Positions 1 to 10,818 are shown, counted from the stretch's first letter. The stretch is 64,000 nt of DNA from Nocardiopsis kunsanensis DSM 44524 (GCF_000340965.1 NZ_ANAY01000002.1:1-64000), one strand, 5' to 3'. The notes: generated by a model from the letters alone, not told the origin. Program-made: numbers and translations.

Positions 1-10
1 GGGGTCTGGT

Positions 11-3000
11 TCAGGCGGTCCCGAGTGCCTTGGAATAGATCTCGTCCATCTGTTCCTGCCTGTTTGCGCTGGAGCCCGCTCGTGCGGGGGTTCCTGACCG
101 ATCGGCCGCATGCGCCCGATCGGTCGTTCCGGTGGTGGTCCGGACGGCGGGGGCGGACGCGTTCTTCAAGGCGTCGAAGTAACGGTCCAGGGCCTGCCTG
201 TGCTCGCTCAGCGCGCCGTGCAGCGCATCACGTCGCCGGTACAGCCTTTCCAAGGCATCGATCCTGTCCTCGGTGAGCCCTCCCCGGGTGCCCTGGCCGC
301 GCCGCAGGGCCTCCAACGCCCTTCCGGCTGCTTCGGCCCGGTTCCTGTGCTCATGGGCCGCTCGGTCCCCGGCCGCCCGGTCGTCACCCCACCCGGCGGT
401 CTGACGGCCCATGCCGTCTCTGGGGCCGGGACCGAAGTAGTCGCGCAGCGCCCCGACGGCGTCCGAGGTCTCAGGCGACCACACGTCGGGGTCTCTTCCC
501 GGGAAGGTGAGAAGGTCCAGGGCAGCGCGGGTGTTGATCCGGGAGTTCTCGTCCCGGTTCAGGCCGAGCTCCCCGTCCAGGGCCGAACCGAGCTTCTTCT
601 CGGTGTCGGCGGCGGCGGTCTGGGAGTCGGCCACGGTGTCCCACAGTTCGAACGTGCGGTCGCTGACCCGAGCGCCGAGTCCCGTGATCTGCTCGCGGCT
701 GAGCCACAGATCGACGGTGGACCCGACCTCCTCGGCCGCGGCCGTTCTCTTCCCGGAGCCGGCCCGCGCGACGAGCAGGGCCCGGACAGGCACTCGGACC
801 AGGTACCCCCGTCCCTTCTCGGGCATGGGTCCCGCCTCGGTGCGCATGCTCGATGAGGACTGCTTGCCCCCGCCGGCCGCGGTGCTGTTGGCGCCGGCGG
901 TGCTCGGGCCGCCCCCGACGATCACCGAGTCCTCCTGGAAATCGGAAGCAGGAGGGGTGTCGACGCCCTTCATCCCGGACACGTCCGTGCCCGTGTTGAG
1001 CGCGGTCGATCCTGCCTGCGCGTCGGAACGTTCCTCGCGGTGCAGGTGTTGGTGGTCGCGTTCGGTCTCCATCTCCCCGGCCCCGATGATGGTGGCCCTC
1101 GACGGGACGGGACGGGTGTACATCCGGGTCTCGAGGCCGGGAACGGCGAAGGGGCCCTGGCCGTCCTCGCCGATCAGGACCGCACCGGACTCGCCCCTGG
1201 ACGCCTTGCCGAACTGCTCGCGCAGGACCTGCCCGTCGGCGGCCGCGCCGAGCACGGGGGCCCGAGCACCGGGTTTCTTCTTCCGGAGGTGGTCGACGGC
1301 CGCCTCGGCGTCGGACCGGTCCGCAGGGCTGGGCTCCCAGCCGAGGGCCCGTGCCTGCGCCGTGAGCATCGCGTGCGAGATCGGGCCGTGCCCCACGTCC
1401 TCGACCATCGCCTCGGGCAGCGCCGACCGCTCGCCCCGTCCACGCCAAGCGCGGGCGAAGGCGTCGGGATCGGCGGCGAGGTCCCCTCGGCGCTCCCCTG
1501 CCGGGACCGGAGTGCTCGGGGGTTCCGGGGTGCCGCCCTGCTCGGGGCGGAAACGGAACGATCCCGTCTGGGCGATCTCCTGGCGGGTGCCCGCGTGGAC
1601 GTCACCGGTCAACACCGTCTTGTCCCTGTTGTCCAGCGACAGGGTGAAGCGGACCTTCATCGGCCGGGTGACGTTGATCCCCGGAGCAGTGATGGTGCGT
1701 GTGGTGTTCTCGGTAGCGGTGTCCGAGGTCGTCTCGGTCTTGGTGGTCGCGCTCTCCCACCCGGTACCGGCCGAGAGGGGGACGGCCCAGTAGCGGTCGG
1801 ACGGGAACACGGGGGCCCCGTCGGAATCGGTTCCGGTGGCCTCCACGGGGTTGAAACCACCTCCGACCCCGGCGGTCAATCCGTGCTTTCTCTCCTTGCC
1901 CTCGGAGCTGTTCTGCTCCGGGGACTCGGAGTCGGTACGTGCCGAGGAGAACCCCGACTCGACCGACCCGAAGCCGGGTGTGCCGTCACTGTCGCCGGAC
2001 AGTTGCAGGCGCATCCAACCGGCGGTGCTGAATCCGCGCTCGCTCCCGCTCGCGAGCGTGTTGACGGACAGCACCAGGCCGCCGTTCTGCAGGCGCCTGT
2101 TCGTTCCGCGGGTGTTGGTCGGTGAGAGGGCCACCCGGACGTCGTGCTTGCTCTGCTCGGTGAGTTCGAACCCTTCGCGGCGTACGGCGGACACGACGTC
2201 CTGGACGGTCTTCTTCGTGTCGATACCGTCCAGCGCGTATCCGGTTCCCTCGTTGCCGGGCACGAACTCGATCCTCGGGGGCGACGAGCGCGCGTCCGTC
2301 AATGCGGTGTCGAGGCCGTGCGGGCCCGCCAGGGAACCGTTCTGCGCGAGATCGAGCGCCCGGTAGCGCGTCTCGGAGGTGACCTGTTCGCTGTAGCCTC
2401 CGGTCGGTGAGCCGAGAACCCTGCGGGCGGAATCGGTGGATCCGTAGGGGAGAGAGGCCCCGAGGTTGAAACGGTTGCGGATCGAGGACTCGAGTGTCAG
2501 TTTCTCGGTGGCGGTCACCTTCACGGTCGTTCCGGGCAGAGTGACCGCGTCCTCCTCGGTGAAGGTCAGGGAGCCGCCCGCGCTCCGGGCCCCCTTGGTC
2601 GCGTAAGGCACCACGCCGATCTGGCCTCCCAGACGGTTGTGCCGGGAGTCGGACGGGTTCGGCGTGCCCTCACCCTTGAAACCGATGTTGGTGTTGACGG
2701 CGGATCCGCCACCGGCCCCGGAGGCCCGGGTGGACTCCGTCTTGTACGTGAGCTGGATTCCGCTGTCGGGCAGCGCGTCGGAGACGTGCATCGACGTGCG
2801 ATCCGCTCTGAGATCGAGCGAGATGTTGGCGCGTTGGAAGGTGCCGTCCTCGAACTGGGACTGGAGCGGAAGGCCCCCGTTGTGCAGGTCCGACGAATGT
2901 GCCGCCAGGGCCTTGGGCGAGCCGAAGTGGCGCCGGTACTGGGCGACGGCCTCTCCCGAACGCGAGGAAGACTCGTATCCGGGGGCTTCGCGGACGGCGT

Positions 3001-6000
3001 CCTCGATGGCTTCCCCGAGCCGGCGGGCGTCGGTGTTCCCGGGGGCGTGGGGCAGGGCGTCGAGGTCCAGGTCGGTACGCCCCCGCATGCGCGCGTCGCG
3101 CTGTTCGGCGAACTCCCAGGCCCGCAGGCGTCCGTTGTCCTCCGCGGCACGGGGGTGCGCCGCCAGTTCCTCCTGTTGTCTGGCGCGGAACTCTCGCCGG
3201 ACGGTATCGAGCCGGTCGCGAGCGCTTCCGGAGGCGCGGTGGTCCCTTTGTGCCCGCCGAAGCTGTACAACGGCCACCACAGCAACGGTTCGGGCCCCGG
3301 CCAGTTCGTCGCTCGCCTCCCTGGACCGTTCGGCCGATGCGACGGCCTCCTTCCTGGCCTTTCCAGCCCGCTCCGCGGCTTCTTCCCTGCTCCGGTTCGC
3401 CGCCTTCTCCTGTGCGTCCGCTTCCTCGGCGCGGGCACGGGTCTCCTTCACTGCCTCGTCGGCCCTTGCCCACGCCTGCTCTGTCGCGGTGGTGTCCGGT
3501 GGGGTGTCCCTCGGCGTCTGCGCCACCATCGCGGAGATCCGGTCTGCGTAGTTCGAGGCCGATCGCATCGCCGCGTCGGCCACTTCCCAGTTGCGCTCGG
3601 CTGCCGTCCGGGCCGAGTCCACCGCCTCTCGGCCGGGGTCCTGACCGAGGCCTTCCGTGCCTGCCTCGACGAACTCCGGCGGAGCGGGACGGGTCGGCTG
3701 CTGGGGCCGACCGTCGCCGCCGTCCTGTCCCTGGGGCGGGCCGCTCGCTCCACGTAGCGCGTCGGCGTGGTTCAGTTTCGCCTCGGCCGCTTGCCCGAGA
3801 CGGATCGCGGCCTCCTGCCGTGCGAGGGCCGCGTCCGCCCGGGCCCGGGTCTCCACACGCACTTCCTCCCGGTGTCTCGTGTCTGCCGCGCTGGCAGCCC
3901 TCTCGGCCTCTTCGGCTCCCCTGGCCGCCTCGGTGGATGCCTGCTCGGCCTTCCGGGCCGTTTCGAGCGTGGTGGTCGCTTCCTCCTCGGCGGCCCGAAG
4001 TTTCTTCACCCGATCGGGGAGTTCCCCGACGAGCCACTCGTCGTTCACGAGCTGTGTGCGGGCCTCCTCAACGTAGCGCCGTACCTGTTCCAGTGTTTTG
4101 ACGGCGTTCCCGAGGGGCGTCCCGGCCGTGCGGTCGGGCCCGGGTTCGCCGGGGAGCGGGCTCGTCCTCGGCCCCTCCACCCTCAACCGGATGCGGCTCT
4201 GGTTCCCCTCCGCGCTGGTCGGGGTGATGTCGACGGGAGCGCCGGTCCCGATCGAGGCCTGCAGCCGCAAGCCGTAGATCCAGGAGTCCACGTCCCCCTT
4301 CGCGGTGGAAGCTGCTTGGACACCGGACTTTCGGGTGTAGGAGGCGGGCCTGACCGACTCCCTCTCGTAGGTGCCGCTGATCCCGGCCTCGAAGATGCCC
4401 GCGGGCAGACCACTGTCGGTCTCCCCGAAACGGAGCTGGGGCCCGCCCGAGAAGTCGGCACCGCCGGATCTGGTGACCTGTTTCCCCGACCCCTGCGACG
4501 TCCACGCGTTGAGGCCGGAGCTGAGGGACCCGTCGCTGCGGGAACCGTCCGGACGTCCCCCTTCCAGCGATCCGGTCACACGGACGGTGAGGAAGCCGGC
4601 ACCGTCACGGTCGTCCCTGCCCGCGGGGGTCAGGGCGTTGCCCATGCCCCCGGTGCGCAGGACGACGGGCAGACCGTCGGACAGCAGAGTGTCCGATTCG
4701 GCGACCGCCCGCTCGACCTGTTCGTAGATCGCCATCGTGTTGGCCGCCCGCAGGTCCGGGCCGCGCCACACCTGCCCGAAGAACCCGCGGTGGGGGTCGC
4801 TCGCGGAGCCGGGGTCGTTGACGAGTTCGGGGTGGGCGGCGAAGACCTCGCGGTGGATCCGGTCCGCCACGGCGGTGAACGGGGCCCGGTGCTGGGCATC
4901 CCGGAGTCGCCCGTCGCTCCATTCGGCCTGGACCGGAACGGAATCACCCAGGTGCCGGCGACCGGTACTGGGCCCCTGCTGGGTAAGGGCGTCCTGGTCC
5001 CCGCGAGTACCGCTGCGGGCCTCGCCTGCTCCGGCCCTCCCGCCACGATCGCCGTCCCCGCCGTTGTCCTCCCCCGTCCCGGTCTCGGCCCGGGCCAACT
5101 GCGAGGCCTCGGAGGTCAGCACCTGGTCGAGGGTGGTCAGCGACAACGTGTACGGCCCGGTCCGGCCCCCGTTCCCCTGGTTCCCCTGCGCGCCGTCCCT
5201 CGGCCGTTCCGGGACCGGCCGGTCCTCGGTGGTCGTGACCCGGTAACTGCGCTCCACCGTGTAATAGGCGGAGTCGCCCTTGGCGCCGGGGCCGCGCACA
5301 CGTTCGCTCCCGTGCTCGGTGCTGCGCGTGGACTTGCCCGCGTACTTGCCGCCGCCGCCGAAGTTCGGGCCGGCCCTGACCACCATCAGGCCCTCTGATC
5401 CGATGCGGGCGCCCAGGCCGATCCGGCCGTCCAGCTTGTTGGACCTGCTCGCGCTGGTCTGAGCAGTGGAAGAGGTCTTGTCCGTGTCGGAGAACGACGA
5501 GCCGGACATCTCCGGACCGATCCGGTTATAGGAGACGGGACCACCGCTGATCTCGGCGTACTGCCAACGGCCCTTGGCGTCCTTGTACGGCAAGCGCAGC
5601 ACCTCGCCGAGGTCCATCCGGCCCAGATTCTCGTGCAGTTTCGACATATCGAGTGGAACATTCGGCAACCGCTTCCGGAACCGGTCCGGTCCGGGGCCCG
5701 GGAGGACTTTCAACGCACGTGAGAAGCGCGCGGCACGTACCGGGACGCCGTCGTGGTCGGTGCGGAAGCTGCCGGGGGCGCTTGCCTGGTCGGACGTGCG
5801 CAACCTGCCGGGCAGGACCACATCGAACACACCGTTCAGTGCATCGCTGTGCTCCACGGTCCGGCGGCCCTCGGCCCCCTCCCCCTGAGCCGGCCGGTCC
5901 GCCCGGTCGCCCGCCTCCCGGGGTTGCTGCGAACGCGGTCCGTTCCCGGCGGGGCCCGCGGTCCGGGGCGGGTCCAGGTCGAGGGTGGCCCTGATCCCCA

Positions 6001-9000
6001 GGTGCCCGGTGAAGCGTGCGGGGCTGTCTCCGTCGACGTCGATCGTACGTTTGTGGCGGCGTTCCCTGCTCGTCTGGTAGTCGGTGCCCCGCTGCCGGTA
6101 GGAGTACATGAACTTGCCCCGGGGGGACAACAGCGAGACGTGCCCGCCGATCTCCCCGATGACGGTCAGTGGTGCCGCGATGTTGACCGCTTTGCGGGAC
6201 TGTTGGGAACCGGATCCCACGGCCTTGGCACGCGACTCGGCCGCGTGGGCCGGGCGGCTCCGCGCACCGGGGCTGCCGGTGGTGTCGTACCAGACCTGTT
6301 CGGCGCTCACTCGGAGACGGCCGCGCTCGGGCCGGGTGGTCGCCCCCTGTTCCGCTCCAGTGCTGTCGGAACGATCGCGGACGGGGATCTCGAGCTGCGA
6401 ATCCGTGGACCTGTCGACAAGGCGGGCCACCTGTTCTCCGAATCCGTCGCCCACCGGTTCCACACCCTCGCGGTGCATGAGGTCGATCAACCGCTGACGC
6501 AGCCCGTCGACGTCGGCACCGTTCCGGCGCACTCCGGGGTATCCGCCCTCTTCGGGGGTGAAACCGGGGCGGGAGAACTCCGTCAGCAGGCGTTCCGTCT
6601 CGTCGTCGACCCTGTTTCCGTCCGGCAACCGGCCCGGCCTCGTCGTGCCGTCCTCAGCACCCACGGGGTTCCTCGCCGTGCCGCCCTCCTCGGTGCCCAC
6701 GGGGTTCGACGCGTCCCGGTCCGGCCGGACCCGGCTGCGGGGGCGGTTCGAGGGCCCTTCCCCCGTTCCGGAGCGTTCACCGCGGTTCCGGCCGTGTCGC
6801 GGCCGCTCCTGCAGTTGATGGCTCTCCTCGCCCCGCCCCTTGTTCCCGCCGGACTCGAAGAACCGGGAGAAGGGCGCGGCGGCCCGGTGGTCGCCGTACC
6901 CCTGGGTGGTCACGGGTACGGCCGGCGCCGGCATCTGCGACAGCGGCCCCTCCATCCCGGCCCCACGGGCCGCGTCGAGTGCGCGCTCCCAGCGGCCGTC
7001 GCCGGTCCAGTCGGTGACCGTGCGATCGAACTCGTCCCTCAGGCGGGCCGGGAGGTCGGCGCGGACACGGTCGTCGTCCCTGCCGCGCACGTGCCTGTCG
7101 TAGACGGCTCCGAAGAGGGCCATCGTATCGGCGCCGTCCCGTGTCCCCTCGGGGTCCAGCAGAGACGCCAGGTGGCGGCGGGAGCTTTCGGGCAGGTCGG
7201 CCGACCGGGCCGGCGGATCGTAACGGGATGCCCCCCGCACCTGGGCCTCGATCTGTTCCAGGTAGTGGTTGAGGACCTGGGGCGGGCGTCCCCCGCGCCC
7301 GCCCGGCGCGTCCATGTAACCGCCGACCTCGTGCACGGCGGTGGAGTCCGGTGACATCCGCAGGACGGCGGGGGGACGACCGCCCTCCTCCCGGGGCGGG
7401 TCGCGGTACTCGTCGTCGAGTCCGATGCGGTGCAGGAACTCGTGCAACCAGACGTCGGCGCCGTCGTCGAGGCGCCAATGAGCGGTGTCACTGCGTCCGG
7501 GCAGGTCGGGGTTGTCGCGTGACCAGGTGGCAGCGGAGTGCGGACGACCGTCGGGGCCGACCGGTTCCACTCGGACGTGGAACTGGTCCCCGCTGCCGGG
7601 GAGCCGGTACCGCTGGTTGAGGACCTCCTCGGCCCGGTCCAGGAAGGTACGGCGCGCCGCTTCGGCTTCCTCCGGGCGGACCCCTTCCCCGGCGTCGAAA
7701 CGGATCCGGACCGTCAGTTCGGTGACGTGGTCGGGGCCGCCGGGTTCGGGGTCGGACAAGGGGACACGGCGTACGTCGAAGCCTCGTTCGGCGACCGAGG
7801 TGATCGGGCGCTCCCTGGTGGAACCGTCCAGGATCTCGACCCCGTCGGTGTCGACACCCGACCTGTCGGGGTGTGTGCCCACACGCGCGGTCTCGGCGCC
7901 GTCACGGGTGTCCTGCCAGTTCTCCGGCGGACGGAGCCCCGGGGAAACGGGGGCAGGCGCATCGGGGTCGGGCCGGGGCCGGTGGACGGCTGGGCGACGA
8001 CCGTCCCCGGCGGACTCCTGCCCCTGTGTGGCTGATGGGTGAGGGGTGGTGCCCGGAACGGGGGCGGCCCCACCCATCGGGTTCGGCACCGTGCCGTCGG
8101 TCTCGTCCCCGCTCCGGTCGGGCATGCCGGGACGGCCGCCACCGCTGCCGCCGAGGGTGTCCTCTCCCTGGGGGGATCGGGTGGTCGAGGAATCCGCTCC
8201 TCCGGGACGGTCCGGGCCGCCCCCGGCGTCACCGGGCACCGGCGGAGGGGGCCCGGCCGGCTCAGAGGACCGGCCCGCAGGCGTTTCGGGTCCGGTGTCC
8301 CGGGCTGCCCCTCCGGTGCTCGACGCAGGGACCGCGCCCTCGTCCGTGCCCTCCGCACCGCCGTCGGGTCCGGGGGACGGTACGGACGGCCGAGCGCCGT
8401 CGACGTCCGCGTGGCCGTCGCCTCCCGCGGCAGTGGGACCGTCCTCGCCCGCCGCATGTACCTCGCCCTGCACGGGGTGGGAGGGACCGTCCTCGTGTTT
8501 CTGGTCCGCGGCCGGGGAGGAGGGGCGGTCCTCCGGGGATCGGACGCCGGTGTCCTCCGGCTCGGCCTCGTTCGGCTCGGCCTCGTTCCCCGGGGCCGGC
8601 ACCGGGGCCTCGTGTACCTGTTCCTCCTGCTCCGATTCTTCCTGCCCCGGGTCCGCGGGGAGATGGACGCCGTCGGCCGGCGCTCCGCTGCCCGGGTTGC
8701 GGTCACCGTCCTCGACGGGGTCCGGCCCTGTCGCAGCGTCCTCATCGGAGGCGCTGTCCTGCGCCGGTGGGGCCGCGGGCCGGTAGGGGCCGTGGTCGTT
8801 CGGGGCCGGTGCTGTGTCCGAGTCCGGGTCACCGCCGCGGCCGGCTCCGGTGGACGAGCCGGTCGGCGCGGTGTTCGGTCCCTCCGTCCCGGAGGACTCG
8901 GTGGTAACGCGTTCGGGTGAGGCGGGCGACGGGTCCGGGGTCGCCCCGTCCTCGTCCTCTCCCCTGCCCGAGGGGGAACGGTCGGCGGCCGACACCTCCC

Positions 9001-10459
9001 CCTGCGGTCCACCGGAGGCCTCGGGAGAACCCCCGCCGCCCCCGGGTGTCGTCCCCCCGTCCGAGGCCGAGCCCATCGGGGGTTCGGGCGACTGGGGGAC
9101 CCCGTCGGGAAGACCAGCCCGTTCGAGGTGTTCCACGAGCAGCAGCCCACCCTGGGTCAGGGACTGTTGCAGAGCGCCCGAGACCAGGCCGGACACCCCT
9201 GAGAGCCAGGTGATCGAGAAGGATTTCTCATCGCTGAAGAGCAGGTTGTAGAAACCCTCGCTGAGCATCCCCTGGCCGGCGTTGGCGATGCCTTGCCCGC
9301 CGAGCTGGGCCAGGAAGTTCTTCCAGTGCGTGCCGACATCGGAGAGTCCGTCGCGCACCCCGTTGGGAACGCCGGTGGTGAGGAAGTCGCGCATCCGCGG
9401 GTCGAGGTCACGGCCGTGTGTCGCCACCACGTTGTCCAGAGCGTCGTCGAGACCACTGCGGCCCCAGTTGCGGGCGAACGCGTCGGCGTAGCGCTCCCCG
9501 AACTCCCGTGCCTGGTCGCGGCCCATCGTCGCCCCGAAGGAGTCGGCGAACCCCTCCCCCATGTCGGTACGGAAACGCTCGCCGTCGACCGGACGCGACC
9601 ACCCCGGGGTGTTGTCCATACCGTACGGACGCAACAGCTCGTCGTTGTTGCGGCCCATCACCGAACCGATCTTCTCCGGCAGACCGTCGCCCGCCCCCGG
9701 ACCGTGTCCTGGCGGGAACTCGCCGTCGAGCCGGTGGGCGATGGCCGGTCCGGTGTTGTTGCCCAGGAGCGAATTGAACCGGTCCGACAGCGCCTTGCCG
9801 CCGAACGCGGCGGCGGTCCCGAACAGGGCGTCGAGTGTTGCTCCCTGCGCCGCTTGCTCGGTGAGGTCCTGGTCCCACTCGTCGCGGACCCCGTTGTCGA
9901 TCTGGATCCGCTGGATCAGCGCGTCCATCGTGAGCGCGAAGAACTGGCTGATCATCATCTGCTGGAGCAGCTGCGAGAGCAGCCGGAACATGACCCGGCC
10001 GATGACCGTCCGCGCGATCGCCTGGAAGATCGGGATCTGGGACATCGAGGCCCCGAACGTGTACGGAGCCATGGCGATCGCCCACGCGATCTCTGCGGCC
10101 AGTTGCACGAGCTGGCCGATGATCGTCCACTTGGCGTACTGCACCTGAGTGCCCGCGTTGTGGACGTACTCCTGGAGCTCCCGGGCCACCGCCGTGCCCT
10201 CGCCGAGGTAGTTGCGTTCCCCGGCCGTGAACTGGTCCACCGACTCGTCGAAGAAGTCCGCCGCCGTGGCGTCGAAGTTCTCCCGGACCCTGTTCTTGAT
10301 CCGGATGACCATCTGGGGCAGATCGACCTCCAGACGGTCCGCCGTGGTGCCGTAGACCTGGGCAAGCTCCCACAGCCGCGTCTCGTCGGCCGTGGGCCAC
10401 TCGGACCCGGTCAGGACCATGAACAGGTTCCGCAGCTCGGAGGGCAGCTCCATTCCCAT
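11..10459 (-). CDS. Giant T7SS-associated protein (3482 aa), WXG100-like/CpnT-type N-terminus
   Basis: This is probably a very large T7SS substrate or surface protein. Residues 1-75 and the following amphipathic helices resemble the WXG100-like N-terminal domain of CpnT-type proteins, then a hydrophobic helical stretch lies at about 105-185. Residues about 470-900 are low-complexity Pro/Gly/Glu/Asp-rich. A zinc-metallopeptidase-like motif HEFLHRIGLDDEY begins near residue 1006. Two Ala/Glu/Arg coiled-coil stretches lie at about 2140-2290 and 2310-2480, and the rest is polar and repeat-poor. I recognise no C-terminal toxin domain. The start ATG follows GGGAGG inside the end of the upstream WXG100-like gene, 5 nt apart, so the two are translationally linked. 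The stop is at 11-13, so the gene is complete. The family call for the N-terminus is moderate; the function is unknown. Confidence 0.85.
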   Translation of the reverse strand: MGMELPSELRNLFMVLTGSEWPTADETRLWELAQVYGTTADRLEVDLPQMVIRIKNRVRENFDATAADFFDESVDQFTAGERNYLGEGTAVARELQEYVHNAGTQVQYAKWTIIGQLVQLAAEIAWAIAMAPYTFGASMSQIPIFQAIARTVIGRVMFRLLSQLLQQMMISQFFALTMDALIQRIQIDNGVRDEWDQDLTEQAAQGATLDALFGTAAAFGGKALSDRFNSLLGNNTGPAIAHRLDGEFPPGHGPGAGDGLPEKIGSVMGRNNDELLRPYGMDNTPGWSRPVDGERFRTDMGEGFADSFGATMGRDQAREFGERYADAFARNWGRSGLDDALDNVVATHGRDLDPRMRDFLTTGVPNGVRDGLSDVGTHWKNFLAQLGGQGIANAGQGMLSEGFYNLLFSDEKSFSITWLSGVSGLVSGALQQSLTQGGLLLVEHLERAGLPDGVPQSPEPPMGSASDGGTTPGGGGGSPEASGGPQGEVSAADRSPSGRGEDEDGATPDPSPASPERVTTESSGTEGPNTAPTGSSTGAGRGGDPDSDTAPAPNDHGPYRPAAPPAQDSASDEDAATGPDPVEDGDRNPGSGAPADGVHLPADPGQEESEQEEQVHEAPVPAPGNEAEPNEAEPEDTGVRSPEDRPSSPAADQKHEDGPSHPVQGEVHAAGEDGPTAAGGDGHADVDGARPSVPSPGPDGGAEGTDEGAVPASSTGGAARDTGPETPAGRSSEPAGPPPPVPGDAGGGPDRPGGADSSTTRSPQGEDTLGGSGGGRPGMPDRSGDETDGTVPNPMGGAAPVPGTTPHPSATQGQESAGDGRRPAVHRPRPDPDAPAPVSPGLRPPENWQDTRDGAETARVGTHPDRSGVDTDGVEILDGSTRERPITSVAERGFDVRRVPLSDPEPGGPDHVTELTVRIRFDAGEGVRPEEAEAARRTFLDRAEEVLNQRYRLPGSGDQFHVRVEPVGPDGRPHSAATWSRDNPDLPGRSDTAHWRLDDGADVWLHEFLHRIGLDDEYRDPPREEGGRPPAVLRMSPDSTAVHEVGGYMDAPGGRGGRPPQVLNHYLEQIEAQVRGASRYDPPARSADLPESSRRHLASLLDPEGTRDGADTMALFGAVYDRHVRGRDDDRVRADLPARLRDEFDRTVTDWTGDGRWERALDAARGAGMEGPLSQMPAPAVPVTTQGYGDHRAAAPFSRFFESGGNKGRGEESHQLQERPRHGRNRGERSGTGEGPSNRPRSRVRPDRDASNPVGTEEGGTARNPVGAEDGTTRPGRLPDGNRVDDETERLLTEFSRPGFTPEEGGYPGVRRNGADVDGLRQRLIDLMHREGVEPVGDGFGEQVARLVDRSTDSQLEIPVRDRSDSTGAEQGATTRPERGRLRVSAEQVWYDTTGSPGARSRPAHAAESRAKAVGSGSQQSRKAVNIAAPLTVIGEIGGHVSLLSPRGKFMYSYRQRGTDYQTSRERRHKRTIDVDGDSPARFTGHLGIRATLDLDPPRTAGPAGNGPRSQQPREAGDRADRPAQGEGAEGRRTVEHSDALNGVFDVVLPGRLRTSDQASAPGSFRTDHDGVPVRAARFSRALKVLPGPGPDRFRKRLPNVPLDMSKLHENLGRMDLGEVLRLPYKDAKGRWQYAEISGGPVSYNRIGPEMSGSSFSDTDKTSSTAQTSASRSNKLDGRIGLGARIGSEGLMVVRAGPNFGGGGKYAGKSTRSTEHGSERVRGPGAKGDSAYYTVERSYRVTTTEDRPVPERPRDGAQGNQGNGGRTGPYTLSLTTLDQVLTSEASQLARAETGTGEDNGGDGDRGGRAGAGEARSGTRGDQDALTQQGPSTGRRHLGDSVPVQAEWSDGRLRDAQHRAPFTAVADRIHREVFAAHPELVNDPGSASDPHRGFFGQVWRGPDLRAANTMAIYEQVERAVAESDTLLSDGLPVVLRTGGMGNALTPAGRDDRDGAGFLTVRVTGSLEGGRPDGSRSDGSLSSGLNAWTSQGSGKQVTRSGGADFSGGPQLRFGETDSGLPAGIFEAGISGTYERESVRPASYTRKSGVQAASTAKGDVDSWIYGLRLQASIGTGAPVDITPTSAEGNQSRIRLRVEGPRTSPLPGEPGPDRTAGTPLGNAVKTLEQVRRYVEEARTQLVNDEWLVGELPDRVKKLRAAEEEATTTLETARKAEQASTEAARGAEEAERAASAADTRHREEVRVETRARADAALARQEAAIRLGQAAEAKLNHADALRGASGPPQGQDGGDGRPQQPTRPAPPEFVEAGTEGLGQDPGREAVDSARTAAERNWEVADAAMRSASNYADRISAMVAQTPRDTPPDTTATEQAWARADEAVKETRARAEEADAQEKAANRSREEAAERAGKARKEAVASAERSREASDELAGARTVAVVAVVQLRRAQRDHRASGSARDRLDTVRREFRARQQEELAAHPRAAEDNGRLRAWEFAEQRDARMRGRTDLDLDALPHAPGNTDARRLGEAIEDAVREAPGYESSSRSGEAVAQYRRHFGSPKALAAHSSDLHNGGLPLQSQFEDGTFQRANISLDLRADRTSMHVSDALPDSGIQLTYKTESTRASGAGGGSAVNTNIGFKGEGTPNPSDSRHNRLGGQIGVVPYATKGARSAGGSLTFTEEDAVTLPGTTVKVTATEKLTLESSIRNRFNLGASLPYGSTDSARRVLGSPTGGYSEQVTSETRYRALDLAQNGSLAGPHGLDTALTDARSSPPRIEFVPGNEGTGYALDGIDTKKTVQDVVSAVRREGFELTEQSKHDVRVALSPTNTRGTNRRLQNGGLVLSVNTLASGSERGFSTAGWMRLQLSGDSDGTPGFGSVESGFSSARTDSESPEQNSSEGKERKHGLTAGVGGGFNPVEATGTDSDGAPVFPSDRYWAVPLSAGTGWESATTKTETTSDTATENTTRTITAPGINVTRPMKVRFTLSLDNRDKTVLTGDVHAGTRQEIAQTGSFRFRPEQGGTPEPPSTPVPAGERRGDLAADPDAFARAWRGRGERSALPEAMVEDVGHGPISHAMLTAQARALGWEPSPADRSDAEAAVDHLRKKKPGARAPVLGAAADGQVLREQFGKASRGESGAVLIGEDGQGPFAVPGLETRMYTRPVPSRATIIGAGEMETERDHQHLHREERSDAQAGSTALNTGTDVSGMKGVDTPPASDFQEDSVIVGGGPSTAGANSTAAGGGKQSSSSMRTEAGPMPEKGRGYLVRVPVRALLVARAGSGKRTAAAEEVGSTVDLWLSREQITGLGARVSDRTFELWDTVADSQTAAADTEKKLGSALDGELGLNRDENSRINTRAALDLLTFPGRDPDVWSPETSDAVGALRDYFGPGPRDGMGRQTAGWGDDRAAGDRAAHEHRNRAEAAGRALEALRRGQGTRGGLTEDRIDALERLYRRRDALHGALSEHRQALDRYFDALKNASAPAVRTTTGTTDRAHAADRSGTPARAGSSANRQEQMDEIYSKALGTA

Positions 10460-10464
10460 CGGTG

Positions 10465-10818
10465 TCAGTGCCTCCCGCCGACGTCTCCGCTGTCCTGGAC
10501 ACCGGTGAGCCGCAGGGCGTTGTCGAGGCCGTACTGCTCGTCGAGCGCGTACTGCTGGGCGGTGTCCAGGAGGCCTTCCTCGGTCTTCTCCAGCGCGGTG
10601 GTCATTGCCGTGAGGAAGTCGCTGAACTGGTCACGGGCCGGAACGTAGTTCTCCTCGAACGACTTGGCCACGGCGTCACCCTCGCCCCAGCACCGGCCCA
10701 GTGCCTCCGTGGAGTCCTCGTGCCACCGCTGGATGGCACGCATCTCTTCGGCGAGTTCTCCGATGCCGGCGCTGTCCTTGGCCACCGCGTCCGGATCGAC
10801 CGAGAGGCGGTCGGTCAT
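10465..10818 (-). CDS. WXG100-like ESX family protein (117 aa)
   Basis: This is a small helical protein of the ESX/WXG100 type, probably secreted by the adjacent T7SS, perhaps as a partner of the giant protein encoded just downstream. The central turn is a WGEGD variant of the WXG motif, between two helices. C-terminal YALDE fits the YxxxD/E secretion signal. The frame is open further upstream, but the ATG at 10818 is preceded by GGAGGAG at good spacing and the upstream residues are Arg/Pro-rich, so the shorter start is preferred. The stop lies 5 nt before the giant gene. It could equally be a chaperone-like accessory protein. Confidence 0.85.
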   Translation of the reverse strand: MTDRLSVDPDAVAKDSAGIGELAEEMRAIQRWHEDSTEALGRCWGEGDAVAKSFEENYVPARDQFSDFLTAMTTALEKTEEGLLDTAQQYALDEQYGLDNALRLTGVQDSGDVGGRH

